From assembly GCA_039105265.1 (NCBI GenBank), contig JAPFFF010000012.1, positions 3,844,001 to 3,908,000 of the forward strand: a stretch of DNA of 64,000 nt, given 5' to 3'. The DNA is from Tritrichomonas musculus. Lineage: Eukaryota; Parabasalia; Tritrichomonadida; Tritrichomonadidae. The translations under genes and the position numbers were made by a program. Shown here one piece after another: positions 20,601 through 31,322 of the stretch (within the stretch, counting starts at the first letter, position 1; every line of letters starts with the position of its first letter). Below the pieces are notes generated by a model. The model saw only the letters and a program-made list of their open reading frames with translations, had not been told where the DNA came from and did no database searches.

Positions 20601-22015
20601 CTAGCAAAAGCATGATCTCCAATAAATGTAACCGAAGAAGGAATGTCAATTTTCGCCAATGAATAACAACTTGCAAAACAATAACTTCCAATTGAAGTCA
20701 CTGACGAAGAAATTGTTATTTTTGTCAAAAAATTACAACCTTCAAAAGCATGATTTCCAATTGAAATAACAGAAGATGGAATTGTTATTTTCGTTAACAC
20801 AGAGTTTTGAAAGAATGCATTATCGCCAATTGAAATCACTTTTGGTGGAATTGTGAATTCAGAAAGGTTTTTCACTGGAAAACATGATTGTTTAATAACA
20901 TAATTGACAATTTGTGTTTTTTCATGATTCAATATTTTTCCATATAGGCCAATTTTGTTTTTTGATGAGCAAGCTTCAGCCAACTTGGCATAATCAATTG
21001 ATATTGTTGATTTACTATCAAAGAAGAGTTGAAATAAATCCATAAAATCATATTCAATTGCGTAAGTTACATTTTGCTCATTTATGTAATCCAAGAAGTA
21101 AAAATTATATTCTTTCAAGCTGGTTGAAAATAGAATGTCTGGATCTAGTTCATAATTGTTGAGAAAATATTCAGCTATGCGATTATGATGACATTTAATC
21201 GCCTCTTTAAGACAGTTCTGATACGAACAAGGCAAAATTTGATTTTCTTCAAGAAGATGAATTATGTCTGCATTTCGACCATGAATGGCATAATACCATA
21301 ATGATTGCGTTAATTCAATGCCATTGAATCTTAAGAATTGAAAAATTTCAATAGATCCATGAAAAGCGGCATATTCAATTAATGTCGGATTCACATATGA
21401 AAAATATGAGTTTGTATCAAAATTTGAATTCGGTATTTGGGATTCTAATTTGGTGTTTGTTTGATTTACATATAAAACAAATTCATCAATTGAATCTGAA
21501 CGAATTAATTCACAAATCTTATTTTCATTTTCACCTTTTTCCATGTTCTTTTTATATTCCGATGGAATTTCCCTAAATTTATGATTTATATAAGGTGAAA
21601 AATAGTCATAATTGCGAATATAAAAATGAGATTTAATTTGATCAAATGATATAATATTTCTTTCAATAAAAAACAGAAGAATTCTGCTATTTGTTTTAAT
21701 TATATCGTATATTTCACTGCTTGTAAATTTTTTTTGTATTTGTTTTAGAAAATATAATAAAATTTTCTCTATTTTGGAAAAAAAATTAGCAGAACGATGA
21801 TGATTATTGGAAATATTGATCAACAAATATAATATACGCTTGATTTTTTCAGAATCATATTCAACGTTTTGTTTTTTTAAAATGTGAAAAAAGAATTGGG
21901 CATTCATTCCCTCATTTTCATCATCATCGATATATTGCATTAAAGACGAATACAATAACTTCATTTCATCTATGTAATTATCTAAGGACGTCATTTGAAA
22001 AATATTACTTTTCAT
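17678..22015 (-). CDS. DUF3447 plus BspA-like leucine-rich repeat protein (1445 aa)
   Basis: Starts at ATG 22015; a second ATG seven codons on is also possible. Residues ~1-365 are the trichomonad DUF3447/ankyrin-like head (FMxLF-type blocks, AIKCHHNRIAEYFLNN). The rest is some 45 LRR_5 (BspA/Treponema pallidum) repeats with the consensus IPSSVTSIGDYAFxGCSSL. Three non-LRR islands (near residues 575, 815 and 1050; e.g. SFSLFNKMTGFLFISK) break the solenoid into blocks. There is no signal peptide or membrane anchor, so secretion cannot be claimed although related BspA proteins are surface proteins. It shares architecture with the locus at 43446-46611. Confidence 0.9.
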   Translation of the reverse strand: MKSNIFQMTSLDNYIDEMKLLYSSLMQYIDDDENEGMNAQFFFHILKKQNVEYDSEKIKRILYLLINISNNHHRSANFFSKIEKILLYFLKQIQKKFTSSEIYDIIKTNSRILLFFIERNIISFDQIKSHFYIRNYDYFSPYINHKFREIPSEYKKNMEKGENENKICELIRSDSIDEFVLYVNQTNTKLESQIPNSNFDTNSYFSYVNPTLIEYAAFHGSIEIFQFLRFNGIELTQSLWYYAIHGRNADIIHLLEENQILPCSYQNCLKEAIKCHHNRIAEYFLNNYELDPDILFSTSLKEYNFYFLDYINEQNVTYAIEYDFMDLFQLFFDSKSTISIDYAKLAEACSSKNKIGLYGKILNHEKTQIVNYVIKQSCFPVKNLSEFTIPPKVISIGDNAFFQNSVLTKITIPSSVISIGNHAFEGCNFLTKITISSSVTSIGSYCFASCYSLAKIDIPSSVTFIGDHAFASCHSLKDVSLSSSIQATSDYCFNDCSSLKQFSIPFSVTSIGEGTFSNCTELMQIFIPYSVTSIGKEAFSNCYSLKQISIPFSVTSIGEDIFRYCSNYFLSYQNANSFSLFNKMTGFLFISKPLASIDDDLKPFKSKIKQVKLSSIVTTIEEYCFKDCSKLCQVVIPSSVISIKEGAFYNCSSIRQLSIPSSITSIENNTFKGCSLLKTIKLPPSLKSIGDYVFDGCSSLQQIKISPFITSIGKHAFSCCSSLKQIKLSSMIRSIQSFCFNECSSLNVISIPSLVTSIEDHAFNGCSSLEQVFIPSSVTSIGDFAFNGCLSLAQIEITISVASIGESCFDNCKNIVWNREDKDIFCIYNKETNDFVIRKRIVKLDDIFYNFLGRIGKINIFPSSEIIAKNAFRNCSRMTNVVIPSSVTSIEKAAFYGCSYLKSIIIPSSVTSIDEYAFRGCLSLKKIIIPPSITMIRKCTFYKCTSLVEVEIPSSITSIESGSFAECSSLKQVVIPSSVLKIGDNAFNRCCSLAQVSLPPSITSLEKLTFSGCLQLKQIEILPTITSIGKKCFDYCLNIVTSCQSKKSFSIYNKSSKCLVISTQRAKIEHVHSYYVRKIERIELFESVKFIANNAFKNCIKLTKIIIPETVKSIGKAAFYGCSSLAEIEIPSSVNEIDSSCFGECESLAEITIPESVTKVGKNVFYECKSLKQVSLSSSVTSIGRSIFNGCSSLAEITIPFNVKSIGKSAFFGCSSLTEITIPSSVTSIGRSAFSNCSSLERIIVPSSVASIGANAFKGCKSLCHISIPSSVSKIAKCCFKGCSSLANLLLPNSITIIEYAAFFGCSSLEKVTIPSSVTEIESKAFKNCSSLKEISIPPSVSEIGKSVFSGCHSIVLSEGMTTVPPYSFKKCSSLTQISIPSSVTSIGDYAFYRCSSLSNISIPSSVTSIGDYAFYGCSSLSSKSIPSSVIEIGYHALHFNIKNC

Positions 22016-22110
22016 TATTTTATATTGGGCAAGATTTATTTTGAATCAACATTTTTGATGTTTAGGGTTAATACATTTTAATAATTTTTATCTATTTGGA
22101 AATCAAGGTT

Positions 22111-22183
22111 GGCCTCGTGGCCTAATGGATATAGCGTGTGCCTCCTAAGCATGAGATTGCGGGTTCGAGTCCCGCCGGGGCCC
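22111..22183 (+). tRNA. tRNA-Arg (CCT)
   Basis: A complete intronless cloverleaf: acceptor GGCCTCG (22111-22117) with CGGGGCC (22176-22182), a D-arm with CCTAATGGATA, anticodon loop CTCCTAA giving CCT, and T-arm GCGGG/TTCGAGT/CCCGC. The anticodon stem has two G-T pairs. Confidence 0.93.
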
Positions 22184-22190
22184 TTTTTTT
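22184..22190 (+). terminator. RNA polymerase III terminator of tRNA-Arg
   Basis: Seven T residues directly follow the tRNA 3' end, then further TTTC-rich sequence. Confidence 0.75.
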
Positions 22191-22302
22191 CTTTCTTTCT
22201 TTTTTTTACATTTTTCCTTCAGGAAAATAAAACAGAAATGAAGGAATAGAATAATAATATAAAAAAAACAAATTAATTAATTGATAGAATTTCATGAAAA
22301 GT

Positions 22303-23070
22303 TTACTCGAAAGACCAACTTAAAAAGTGACTATCAAAACCTTGAAATAGGATGTCTTCATTACTATCTTGGCAAAAATCTGTAATTAAATTGGATGATA
22401 GACTACCGAAATCAAGGTTAGAGTCAAAACCATAATTAAAATCATGATCATTATTATCGTTATTTTTTTTAACTTCTTCATTGGTCAATGAAGGGATAGA
22501 TTCCGCATTAGATGATTTTTGTTCGCATTTATTATGTTGTTTTTGTTCTTGAGTATCAACTATTTCACCATCCTTGTCGAAAAATTCGTCATCAAAATAC
22601 TCGTCGCTACTCTCAGATTCAATAACTTTGGTCTTACTGCGACGCTTTTTATTCTTTAACGTTTTTAAGTAACGAATTTTAACTTGGAGATCAGATCTTC
22701 CTGGAAGTTCTCGCGCAATTTTAGTCCATTTAGACCCAAGCTCGTTATATTTTTGTATTAAAATCGCATCTTCTTCTTTAGACCAAGGCTTTGAGGACTC
22801 TTTTGAATCGCATGATAAATAATGCTTCCACCTTTCACGGCATTGCCTCTGGCTCCTTGTTCCCATCAAAGAAGAGATTAAATTCCACGAACGATCTCCA
22901 TTCTTCTTAACTAATTCGATAAGTTTTTGATCTTCTTCAGGTGTAAACTTATTACGAATCTTTCTTTTGCTTCTGGTTTCACTAGAAGTGGCATTATATT
23001 CATTGTTGGATAAATTAGGAATGCTCTGATTCAATATGTCAAAATTTATTTTTGTGCTCATAAACATCAT
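22303..23070 (-). CDS. R2R3 Myb-like DNA-binding protein
   Basis: A 255-aa protein. Two Myb repeats lie at ~39-84 (FTPEEDQKL ... RSWNLIS ... RQCRERWKHYL) and ~92-136 (WSKEEDAIL ... SKWTKIARELPGRSDLQVKIRYL), followed by a basic patch (KNKKRRSKTK). The C-terminal ~100 residues are acidic and Asp/Asn-rich, like an activation region. Trichomonads carry many such short R2R3 factors; those studied in T. vaginalis regulate promoters such as that of ap65-1. The likely role is a nuclear transcription factor. Three in-frame ATGs (residues 1, 2 and 4) leave the exact start open. A GAAAGAAAGAAAG run sits just upstream. Confidence 0.9.
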   Translation of the reverse strand: MMFMSTKINFDILNQSIPNLSNNEYNATSSETRSKRKIRNKFTPEEDQKLIELVKKNGDRSWNLISSLMGTRSQRQCRERWKHYLSCDSKESSKPWSKEEDAILIQKYNELGSKWTKIARELPGRSDLQVKIRYLKTLKNKKRRSKTKVIESESSDEYFDDEFFDKDGEIVDTQEQKQHNKCEQKSSNAESIPSLTNEEVKKNNDNNDHDFNYGFDSNLDFGSLSSNLITDFCQDSNEDILFQGFDSHFLSWSFE

Positions 23071-24726
23071 TCTTTCTTTCTTTCTTTTATCTTTAAGATC
23101 CTATCCTAGATGTTTTAGTAGGTTACTGATTTAGATTTCTTGTAAAATAAAATGAAGTAAATACACATCAATTATTTTGTGATTAGGAACGTTCACCCTC
23201 CTCACAAATATGATTAATTTTTCATAAGATTCAATACCTCACAAAAACTTATTTCTTAAAGATATCTGAAAAACTAATTTCAATACCTAACAACGATAAT
23301 TTTGTAAAGATTCATTAAGTTTTTTGAAAAACTACTTATCAAAAGTTTTCTACATTTGAATTAAAATTTTATATTTTTTTATATGAAAAAATGTATTTTT
23401 CCTTGAATATTTTTTAGTTAACTAAATAATTACGTAATATTTATACTCAAAATCCATATTATTTTATAAATTTTATTATTGTACTGCATATTTCTAAAAA
23501 TAAAATTATGAGATTCTTTTTAGAATGGGAAAATATTGCTCAATTTTTTGATATCATTTGATAAAAGGTGATTAAATTCTTTAAAAGTATAAATAAAATC
23601 TCTCTCTCATTTGAGTTCACTTCTTCAATTACAACTACAATTTTTATACAATTCAATAGGTTATTTCAATATTTTTCATTAATTATTTTAAAATAATATT
23701 TGGTCTCAAAGATAATTTTGAATAGAAATTGATATGAGTCCAATAAGTATTAATAATAACAAAAGACAATCAACAGCATTGGTTTTTTTATATTTAAAAA
23801 ATCATGAAAAACAATTTAAAGAGAGATCAATATTTTATTTTTCAATTTGAATCATGAATATGTATTGAAGTGCAGTAAATAATCAACTAAAAATAAAAAC
23901 AATTACTTTAATATGTATATTATATTCACAAACAATCTTGCTATTTCTACTTTTTCTGATTTATATATATATATAAATATCCAAATCTCATGCTCTTTGA
24001 CCAGAACTGGACATTATAACAGTATGTTTTAAATTATAATAAAAAATTTATCCAAAAGCTCAAACTTTGATTCTCGAGGTAATTCTTAAGGCGGTAGTCC
24101 TATTTTTTCGTAAACCATTCAATATTGATAAAACACATAGAATTGAAGTTTAAAAGGTAAAATACTATGAAAAAGTTAAATGACCTTGGTATTTGTCCTT
24201 TTCTTTTATTGCTTTTTTTCAAAAAATGTGGAATGAATGAAATTAATAAAAAAAATAATTAATAGTATAATTTCCTTGTTTTAAATAAAAAGCAAATTTA
24301 ACAATAAAATTCTTTTTTGAAAAAATATAATTTGGATATATTTTTCATCAATTTTTTCATTTAATGCCCTAGGTTTTTAAAATGATTTTAAGCAATTTTT
24401 TAAATTTTGGAATCGATATTATTCAAATCTTATCAACAAAAAATTTATTCAATTACATTTTTGTTGAAAAGATCTTTTTTTAAAAAAAACCTTACCAGTT
24501 GTTTATCAAATACTTTCCAAGATTTACTATTATAAGTGGGACATTTCCCCATTAAAAAACTTTTTTTTCTAAAATTTTGGATAAACTAAAATTCAAAAGT
24601 TTCTTATCGTTTTTGACTCAAGTGTATAGTTAAAATTATTTGATCTTCTTACAAAAAGTTTAATGAATTACACAAAAAGGTCAAATTAAGATTTCATATT
24701 AAAAAATTTCATTGCCCAAGTCTCAC
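23071..24726. other. Divergent intergenic region
   Basis: About 1.65 kb between two divergently transcribed genes with no credible coding frame. It must contain both promoters. The pieces near 24,050-24,200 and 24,500-24,640 are slightly less A+T-rich, but no motif beyond the initiator near 24709 is convincing. Confidence 0.55.
24709..24714 (+). promoter_or_regulatory. Candidate initiator (TCATTG)
   Basis: A TCA-Py-type initiator-like site 18 bp upstream of the first ATG (24727). In trichomonads transcription commonly begins at such sites a few bases before the start codon. It supports using 24727 rather than the upstream TTG. Confidence 0.4.
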
Positions 24727-27700
24727 ATGTATTCAGAAGATTTTTCTTTCTATTATATGAATAAGATTTACCCATTCAATTTAGCTTTATTCCAAAAATA
24801 TTCTAGTTACAATTTACAACCCTTTTTAGTCATACCTAATTGCTTTTTTTTATTATCAGATGAAGACAATTTCCCTAATCTTTCAGCATATTCTATCCAT
24901 TCATTTATTGATTACTGCCAAAATAAAAACACCAAACTTGATCAATCAAATGCTTTGCCAATTTATTTTTTATCAAAAAAATATAAAGTCGAATCTTTAA
25001 CAAAAAAGGTAGAAAAATACATCACAGACCACAAATATGAAGTAATTGACGAATACCTATCAAAAGTAAACGAAAGAAATGATTTTAATTCCAAAATAGA
25101 AGAACTTATTTCATTTTACCTATCAGATTATTTTTATGACGACCGTTTATTTAGCATTCCTTTATCAAGCATGCATCGTATCCTGAGTATGTACATAAGT
25201 TGCAACCGCATTCAAGATCAAAATAATGATGAAATCCCAATCATTGATCTCCTATTCAATTTTATTGAGAAAAACGGTCACCAGGCATCTTTTCTATTTT
25301 CCCTTTTCAAATTTAGAAACGATTCCTTTGAATATTTGAATGAAAAGTTGTCTGAAAATGCAAGCCTTATTGACATTGAATTTATGAAGCCGATATTTTT
25401 TCAGAGCATCAGTTTTATCGGCAAAAAACAGAGAGAAAGTGAAGCTGAAATAAGAAGAGAGAACAGAAGGAACATCGAGAGTATTCGCTCTAACTGTGTT
25501 TCTTTGTTTAATGAGGTAATTAATAACGATGCTTTAAAAAGTCCAATTTTAAACGATAGCGAAAATTCTGAAAAACCGTTTTCATCAACTTTTATTAAGT
25601 ATAGTATGCTTTACTCAATTCGTTCAATCTTCAACAGCACTTTTGTTTCAAATGACAAAATTCAAAAAGATAATTTTTTGGAGAACGTTAAAAAACCGTC
25701 AAAATTTGACATTTTAAATTTGTTAATGAAAGAAAATTTGTTTTCAAAAAGTTCATCTATTTTATTAGAAAACCGCGATTACATTGAGATAATTTCAACT
25801 GTTGCTTTAATAAGGACAAAACAGACCAAAAAGTCAATCATTAACTTGTTCATGTTGATTGAAAAAAAGCCAAGTTTGATTGAATTTGTTGATTCAATTT
25901 TTCCTAATTTCTTCTTTAAAGAAAATGAATTTAAAATGATCATCTTTTGGATACCATTGATGAAATCGTTTATAACGAATAATATTCGCTTTTCTTTGTC
26001 TATTGATGGAAATACATTTAATTTTAATGACGAGTCTCCAATCGAATGCAAAGTTGAATTGATCATGAATAAGAGGATTAATTTGTCATTATGTCACGAA
26101 TCAAAAATTCGATATGCAGATAAAAGTGGCACTTTTTCATTGGATGTTAATGACGATATATTAATTTATTGCATGCTTTCTGAGCTATCTAAAAGTAAAA
26201 TGAAAACCGATTTGCCAATGACGAGTGATGAAATCTTCCATTTTTATTTCGATGAAGCCAGCAAAAAACGAGATTTTTCAAATCTTAGAATGAACCATCT
26301 TTTATCAGTCAAGGATTTGTTTGAAAGCAACAATTCATCATTAATCAGCTTGATTTGGAATCTTGTTTTTACTTTATCTGAACTAGAAATAACCGAAATT
26401 TCAACATTGATTGATCCAGTTGAATCGCATTTATTGATTGCAGTGCAAAAAATGTTCATGTTTGCAAACAGCGAAAATCTCCAAGGAATAATAAACTGGT
26501 CAAAGTGGGCTGAACAATTTGAGCAGCATATACAAACGATATCAGCTTGTGTTTTAAATTTAAACACTTCTTATGAAAATATTAATTCATTAATTGATAA
26601 AATTGGTAAAGGAATTAACTCTCTCAAAGAAGCTTCAGAATCAGCAAACCAATTTTGTTCTTTTGACGAGATAATTACGAAATGTGAAAATGAAAATAAA
26701 CGTATATTTGATATTAAAGCAATCAGAGATAGGATTCGTGGCAATTTGGAAGAGTTGTGGTATTATTTAGATAGTCAAGACATCCATGATGAAAAGTACA
26801 TTGACATGAAAAATTCAATGATATCCAAACTTTTTAAATTAGAATTTTTCAAAGAAGAAGAATTCACAAATTTAAAGAAAATCATTGATCAATTCATTGT
26901 TTCTTCTAAGTTAATTACAAAAGAAGAAGAAAAAGAGCACATCGATTGGCCAATTATTAATTTAGAATCAAATAGTTTGGCAAAAACCAAAGCAGAAACA
27001 AATCAATTAATTGATTCATTAATTTTTTATTCCAAAGTTAAGTCATTATTAAAAGAAATTAGGAAAACAAATAACATGATGACAGCATTGACTGAATTAA
27101 ACAACTTTCCAGAAATGATCAACTCAAACCAAATATTTTTGAAAAATTTACTGCAGGTTTCAGATGATGAAAAATTTAATTTAAGCAAAAAAAATTACCA
27201 AATTGCTCGACACTCTTTAGAATCCAGTATGATAATGAAGCTGTACAATATAAATAGCATGTTTATAACAAATCCAAGATATTTATGCGATTTCATTAAT
27301 AATTTAGAAAAGAGGAATTCATGTAAAGAAGACGATATTTATTGGATAGATGTCACAATCAAAGAAAAATCGGAAGATTTCTTATTATCGATACCAAAAT
27401 TTGATCCAAATTCCCTTGTTTTCTTAATTGTTAATAGCACAAGCAAAGGCAATTATGTTGCTGGCAATTTACTTTCAGATATCAAGGATTTGAATTTACC
27501 ATTTAAGAAAGAATTGTCATTTTTATTGAATATCAAATTTGGTTCGTTTATTGAGGCAGCTAAAGCAATAGGGCAAGTATTTTATAACATCATTCTATAT
27601 GAAGACAAAATCCCACCACAAAGTTATGAAGACTTGAAGAACCTCTACAATGGTCCATTAGAATTACATGAAAATAAAATGAGAATAATTGAAAAGCTAA

Positions 27701-30700
27701 AAATATTGTTTTCGATTGCTGATTCACTTGAAAATTGGACAAATTCTGGATTTTCATTTAATGATACATTTTTCTTATCAATGAAATGGAAAGAATTGCT
27801 ATATAACGAGACTCTTCTAAATAACTATCCATCATTTCTGTTTTGGATTTGTCGAAATCAAGATTGTGCAAAACAAATAATAGATGTTTACCATAAGTTT
27901 TCACCAAGTAAGAAAACGATTCCTTTGTGGCTAATTTATTTACGAATGATCACTTCGAAGCAATGTCTTAGACTTGTATCGGACTCAAAAACAGATATTT
28001 TTAAGATCATTAATAAGGCAATAACTAATCAAATCATCACATATCTTGATGAGTCACATCTTTTGAAAAAGAAAATCAACTATGATTGGCTGAATCTTTT
28101 GACAACTACTATTCCCAAAAAGATGCAAAATGCAAAGATAAAAATCTTTCATGATTTTATGGGTCATTTAAGCTTCGATAATCTTGATAACCTATCTAGA
28201 GAAATCAAAGAGAAGAAGCATCAATATATTAAAGATTCGGTGTCTGAATTAACATCATTAATTTTATCTGATAAGACACAAGAATTGATTAAAAACACTT
28301 TTACTGAAAAAAGTTCAATTTGCCATTTTTTAAGCTATCCATCAAAGTACATTCAAAATAAAATAGATCAAATACTAAAAGATCATAAAAAAGAAACATT
28401 ATTTAAATTTAGTTATGATATTATTGACATTTCAAAAGAAGAACAGAAATCAGAGATTTCGTTTGATTTCACTGGCCAAATTAATAATGAAATATTGGCA
28501 TCACCAATTCTTTATCTTTCTTCAGAAAATGAAATTAAGTCTACTATAAATAAATTACAATTACAAATTGGTCCTTTGTTTCCTTCTCTTTTGTCAGATG
28601 AGCCAATATATATCAATATGATGTCTTTCATTGAAGATAAAATTAATCTTTCACTTGATTGTCCAAATCATTCAGACATTCTATCAATAAAAGAGGGAAA
28701 AATAATGAACAAAATGCCCCTTCAGTTCTGTATTACTCCACCAAAAGTTATGTGTAGTCCGAAAGAAGAAGTAATAAATATTACTGGAAATGTTAACATG
28801 AGCATAAAAAGAGTTGAAGAGAAACAGTTTCCATTTGATATTACTCTGATTTTGGCACCAATGAAAGTTTTTCTAAGATGCATTCAATTTCCACTTTCGA
28901 AACTCGAGAATAATATTTTTAGATTATGTTGTGATCAAGTTAATTCTGGAGAAACAATTGACATAGAAGTAAACAATTATTATCTTCCTGAGTTATTTAA
29001 ATTGAGTATTGAATTGGATCCACTTGTAGGAAACAGAGCTGAAAAACCAAGCTTTATTTTGGACGACAAAAAGAAACTCATCTCTCTTTTAATTCCTAAT
29101 ACAGACAAGCCAATTCGAAGTGAATTTGATATCATCATCAAATTCAGTAAAAAACTAGAAACAAAGATTCATTGTGATTTTGTTATTCGTCCAATTTTCT
29201 TCACTTTTGAAATATTTAATATTCTTGATAAAGAATATTCAGATAATGATTGTCAGGTCATCTTAACTAAGCCAGAAATTATTCAACCTCTTCATTTTAG
29301 AGTTTTTACTCCTTATCCGATTAAAGATGAAGCAAAGCTTTCATACAATTTCCCAAGCTTTATAAATGTCAAAGGAATTACTCTAAATGGAGAAACAATT
29401 GATGATATTTCATTTTTGGAAGTCAAAGATCAACTTTTATTTGATTTGAATGTTAGTCTTTCTTACGATGAGTCAACAAAATATGATGATGAATGCAGCA
29501 TCACTCTAGAAATAAGAAACTTCCATCAAACTATTCAATTCAAGTTTATCAATTTGCCTGAAAATTCGTTGAATCCTAATGATGAAAATGCAGAGGAAAA
29601 AAACAATGAATTCTTGTCTTTGTATGATTGTCACTTTTATTCATATGAAAAAAGCGAATGGCAAAAAATTGATACAAATGAAACAATTAAAAATTTAGTA
29701 AAAGAAGTCAAGCCATATATCATCACAACTCCATTTACAAGTTATACAAATATAGACAAGTTTTCTGTAGTTAATTATAATCATGAAGATGATTCCGATT
29801 TAGTTTCAAATTCAAATAGATTAAATATCATGTATGTTCAAATTTCGGATGATTATTCATTATGTGTTACTGACCAATCAAAATATACCAAAACTAAAAC
29901 GGAGAAAAATATGTTTTTCATGAATAAAAAAGTAACTACTTCATTCTATTCGATAATTGGATATGCTGATGCAGATCAGAAAAATTGGTTCCCTGTTTTA
30001 GATCAATATCCTGATCTCGAAAATAAGGAATTATTTGACTATGATATAAGTAGCGAAAATATAAATAAGGCTAAACAAAATTATAAAGAAATCTCTGATT
30101 TTTACGCTAATCTGGATGCATCAAATCATACTCTTGATTCAATAAAAATATTGACAAAATTGCTGTTTACAAAACCAGACCTTATAAAGGCTTTCTATTT
30201 AATAAAATATTTCCCAAATGATCTTCAATCAAAGTTTAAAGACGTATTAAAAGCTATGACTGAATATGTCCTTAGCCAAAAAATAGAATATAGAGACATA
30301 AATTTTTTAATTTCTTACAATTCATTCATTACTTTTCTACGTGTTTTTAAGGAAAGATATCAAGAAATTCAATTATATCAGTTCTGTTTGGAATTGGATA
30401 TCTCTACTGAAATAATTCAAGAGCGAATAGACAAATCCTTTGCTGAATTGTTTTCATTTGATGCTCATAAAGAATATGCAATAAGCAAAGACATCAGCTC
30501 ACCATTGGAAAAGAAAATTACACAAATTTCTAGAATCGAAATATTTCCTTTGCCAGAACAATCGGATCGATTTGAATGCTTTTTAGTTAATGAAAATGCT
30601 GATGCATCTGAAATGCCTGAAAAAACTAATTTTGAAGTTTTCAATAATGAAAAAGCAATCTCAATGAATATTGATGAAACTGTTTTATTTTTGCCATCAA

Positions 30701-31191
30701 CTGCTTTAGAATTGGATGATTCAATATCTAGTTATATGGAGTATATTCAGTCATATTCACAAGGCGCTCTTCTTCTGCCAGCTTTCATCTTCCATCATTT
30801 ATTTAATGATAAAGATATGAAACAGCCAGAAGAATATTTTGGAAATCTTTTCAATCTTTATCAAAAAGTGACAAAGGAATCACAAGAGATCAAATGCGTC
30901 TTGTCTTCTCAAATTAATCAATTCATCAACCTGTTTAGAATTTGTGTAAACAAATTGAAAAAGTCTGGTATAAAGTTTGATATTGATCAATTTCAAGAGT
31001 GTGCTTATGAGCATGTTGATATGATTTCAAAACCTGAAAATGACTTGCCTCCTCTTCAGAAAATTGAATGGGAAGATAAAATGAATTATTTCTTAGGAAA
31101 AAATCAACGTCCTCCCATGTCAAAAGCAAAAGTTGTACGAATATTAAAGAATGCTACTAAAGTAAAGGAAAAAGTTGCCAACGGTTCATAG
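24727..31191 (+). CDS. Giant BTB-like protein of unknown function (2154 aa)
   Basis: The frame opens with TTG at 24712, but the first ATG is 24727. Residues ~5-110 resemble the BTB-like head of the discoidin proteins in this window: a YPF motif, a hydrophobic core, then AxPIYFLSKKYKVESLTKKVEKYI (compare IALHFLSNKYEIEELQ at 61.4 kb). A BACK-like helical part follows. The bulk (~350-1200) is helical and Lys/Glu/Asn-rich. Residues ~1190-1700 are beta-rich with sandwich-like segments, and the last ~400 are helical again. There are no membrane segments or signal peptide. No enzyme motif is recognised. The very long intact frame argues for selection. It may be a cytosolic scaffold. Confidence 0.85.
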   Translation: MYSEDFSFYYMNKIYPFNLALFQKYSSYNLQPFLVIPNCFFLLSDEDNFPNLSAYSIHSFIDYCQNKNTKLDQSNALPIYFLSKKYKVESLTKKVEKYITDHKYEVIDEYLSKVNERNDFNSKIEELISFYLSDYFYDDRLFSIPLSSMHRILSMYISCNRIQDQNNDEIPIIDLLFNFIEKNGHQASFLFSLFKFRNDSFEYLNEKLSENASLIDIEFMKPIFFQSISFIGKKQRESEAEIRRENRRNIESIRSNCVSLFNEVINNDALKSPILNDSENSEKPFSSTFIKYSMLYSIRSIFNSTFVSNDKIQKDNFLENVKKPSKFDILNLLMKENLFSKSSSILLENRDYIEIISTVALIRTKQTKKSIINLFMLIEKKPSLIEFVDSIFPNFFFKENEFKMIIFWIPLMKSFITNNIRFSLSIDGNTFNFNDESPIECKVELIMNKRINLSLCHESKIRYADKSGTFSLDVNDDILIYCMLSELSKSKMKTDLPMTSDEIFHFYFDEASKKRDFSNLRMNHLLSVKDLFESNNSSLISLIWNLVFTLSELEITEISTLIDPVESHLLIAVQKMFMFANSENLQGIINWSKWAEQFEQHIQTISACVLNLNTSYENINSLIDKIGKGINSLKEASESANQFCSFDEIITKCENENKRIFDIKAIRDRIRGNLEELWYYLDSQDIHDEKYIDMKNSMISKLFKLEFFKEEEFTNLKKIIDQFIVSSKLITKEEEKEHIDWPIINLESNSLAKTKAETNQLIDSLIFYSKVKSLLKEIRKTNNMMTALTELNNFPEMINSNQIFLKNLLQVSDDEKFNLSKKNYQIARHSLESSMIMKLYNINSMFITNPRYLCDFINNLEKRNSCKEDDIYWIDVTIKEKSEDFLLSIPKFDPNSLVFLIVNSTSKGNYVAGNLLSDIKDLNLPFKKELSFLLNIKFGSFIEAAKAIGQVFYNIILYEDKIPPQSYEDLKNLYNGPLELHENKMRIIEKLKILFSIADSLENWTNSGFSFNDTFFLSMKWKELLYNETLLNNYPSFLFWICRNQDCAKQIIDVYHKFSPSKKTIPLWLIYLRMITSKQCLRLVSDSKTDIFKIINKAITNQIITYLDESHLLKKKINYDWLNLLTTTIPKKMQNAKIKIFHDFMGHLSFDNLDNLSREIKEKKHQYIKDSVSELTSLILSDKTQELIKNTFTEKSSICHFLSYPSKYIQNKIDQILKDHKKETLFKFSYDIIDISKEEQKSEISFDFTGQINNEILASPILYLSSENEIKSTINKLQLQIGPLFPSLLSDEPIYINMMSFIEDKINLSLDCPNHSDILSIKEGKIMNKMPLQFCITPPKVMCSPKEEVINITGNVNMSIKRVEEKQFPFDITLILAPMKVFLRCIQFPLSKLENNIFRLCCDQVNSGETIDIEVNNYYLPELFKLSIELDPLVGNRAEKPSFILDDKKKLISLLIPNTDKPIRSEFDIIIKFSKKLETKIHCDFVIRPIFFTFEIFNILDKEYSDNDCQVILTKPEIIQPLHFRVFTPYPIKDEAKLSYNFPSFINVKGITLNGETIDDISFLEVKDQLLFDLNVSLSYDESTKYDDECSITLEIRNFHQTIQFKFINLPENSLNPNDENAEEKNNEFLSLYDCHFYSYEKSEWQKIDTNETIKNLVKEVKPYIITTPFTSYTNIDKFSVVNYNHEDDSDLVSNSNRLNIMYVQISDDYSLCVTDQSKYTKTKTEKNMFFMNKKVTTSFYSIIGYADADQKNWFPVLDQYPDLENKELFDYDISSENINKAKQNYKEISDFYANLDASNHTLDSIKILTKLLFTKPDLIKAFYLIKYFPNDLQSKFKDVLKAMTEYVLSQKIEYRDINFLISYNSFITFLRVFKERYQEIQLYQFCLELDISTEIIQERIDKSFAELFSFDAHKEYAISKDISSPLEKKITQISRIEIFPLPEQSDRFECFLVNENADASEMPEKTNFEVFNNEKAISMNIDETVLFLPSTALELDDSISSYMEYIQSYSQGALLLPAFIFHHLFNDKDMKQPEEYFGNLFNLYQKVTKESQEIKCVLSSQINQFINLFRICVNKLKKSGIKFDIDQFQECAYEHVDMISKPENDLPPLQKIEWEDKMNYFLGKNQRPPMSKAKVVRILKNATKVKEKVANGS

Positions 31192-31322
31192 AAAACAACA
31201 TAAATAGTCAAGATTCATAATTATAGGTATATATATAGTGAAAGGATTGTGATGAACATTTTTATTTGAAAATAATATTAATTGCTTATTTTTATATGAG
31301 AAGCGTCGGCATATTATTTATA

